Assembly: GCF_019737615.1 (NCBI RefSeq) | Contig: NZ_JAHKKS010000002.1 | Span: forward strand, 523,319-587,318 | Length of the DNA: 64,000 nucleotides | Reading direction: 5' to 3' | DNA from: Sphingobium xanthum | Lineage (GTDB): Bacteria; Pseudomonadota; Alphaproteobacteria; Sphingomonadales; Sphingomonadaceae | Part shown: piece after piece, positions 63,625 through 64,000 of the stretch | Position numbering within the stretch: the stretch's first letter is position 1 | How the letters are laid out: each line of letters opens with the position of its first letter | Notes under the pieces: model-generated | Told to the model about the DNA's origin: nothing | The model's input: only the letters and a program-made list of their open reading frames with translations | Database searches by the model: none | Translations under genes and position numbers: made by a program

Positions 63625-63650
63625 AGCCCCTTCCCTTCAGGGGAGGGGCT
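63625..63650 (+). other. Hairpin between metK and ahcY
   Basis: AGCCCCTTCCC pairs with GGGGAGGGGCT around a TTCA loop, an 11-bp stem with one G-T pair. No T-run follows, so it is more likely a processing or stability element than a terminator. Confidence 0.5.
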
Positions 63651-63657
63651 AACCTAG

Positions 63658-64000
<343 letters not shown>

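Overview
The window is a high-GC stretch of an alphaproteobacterial chromosome, most probably from a sphingomonad (order Sphingomonadales). Reasons: several large TonB-dependent receptors, a complete PhyR-NepR-EcfG general stress response locus with GGAAC-N16/17-GTT promoters, a FATGUY-type single-domain response regulator, and the ligase-exonuclease pair. No taxonomic marker was available to place it more precisely. There are no rRNA or tRNA genes, no insertion sequences and no CRISPR array that I can see.

Bases 1-22000 hold a nitrogen and xenobiotic catabolic island, almost all on the minus strand. It has two acetamidase/formamidase-family amidases, a serine hydrolase, a TauD-type dioxygenase, a YgiD-type extradiol dioxygenase, a VOC protein, a Rieske oxygenase, an MFS transporter and a TonB receptor that carries a frameshift. 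Next to it is a tight eight-gene operon (21851 down to 11820): a NitT/TauT-type ABC transporter, a NikR-like regulator that lacks most nickel ligands, two DUF1989 proteins, a biotin-dependent urea/guanidine carboxylase and allophanate hydrolase. The DUF1989 pair makes guanidine, rather than urea, the likelier substrate.

Bases 22060-29028, on the plus strand, hold two paralogous metallo-beta-lactamase-fold proteins (one with a destroyed metal motif), a beta-propeller protein, a sterol desaturase-like enzyme and a TonB receptor. A 26-34 bp operator-like sequence occurs both in the divergent region at 21911 and upstream of the desaturase at 25301, tying this block to the guanidine operon. A TPR-sulfotransferase and a FAD-linked oxidase follow on the minus strand.

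Bases 32811-36380 hold a compact peptide export system that no annotation program is likely to report complete: a 35-residue double-glycine leader peptide, a terminator-like hairpin, an HlyD-family adaptor and a C39-peptidase ABC transporter. A CHASE2-EAL c-di-GMP phosphodiesterase lies downstream.

Bases 39000-51400 are housekeeping and stress genes: GlsB-like protein, response regulator, DNA exonuclease plus ATP-dependent ligase, AsmA, a ClpP-like protease, ecfG, nepR, dps, a CHASE/HisKA_2 kinase and phyR. Three EcfG-type promoter sites can be read directly: one palindromic and bidirectional between dps and the kinase, and two in tandem before a small membrane protein.

Bases 51750-64000 hold a divergent SRAP-like protein, a lipoprotein, a three-gene regulator/LysM-FecR/CHASE2-kinase operon, a long TonB receptor, and a methyltransferase-like gene ahead of metK and ahcY (the latter cut by the window end).
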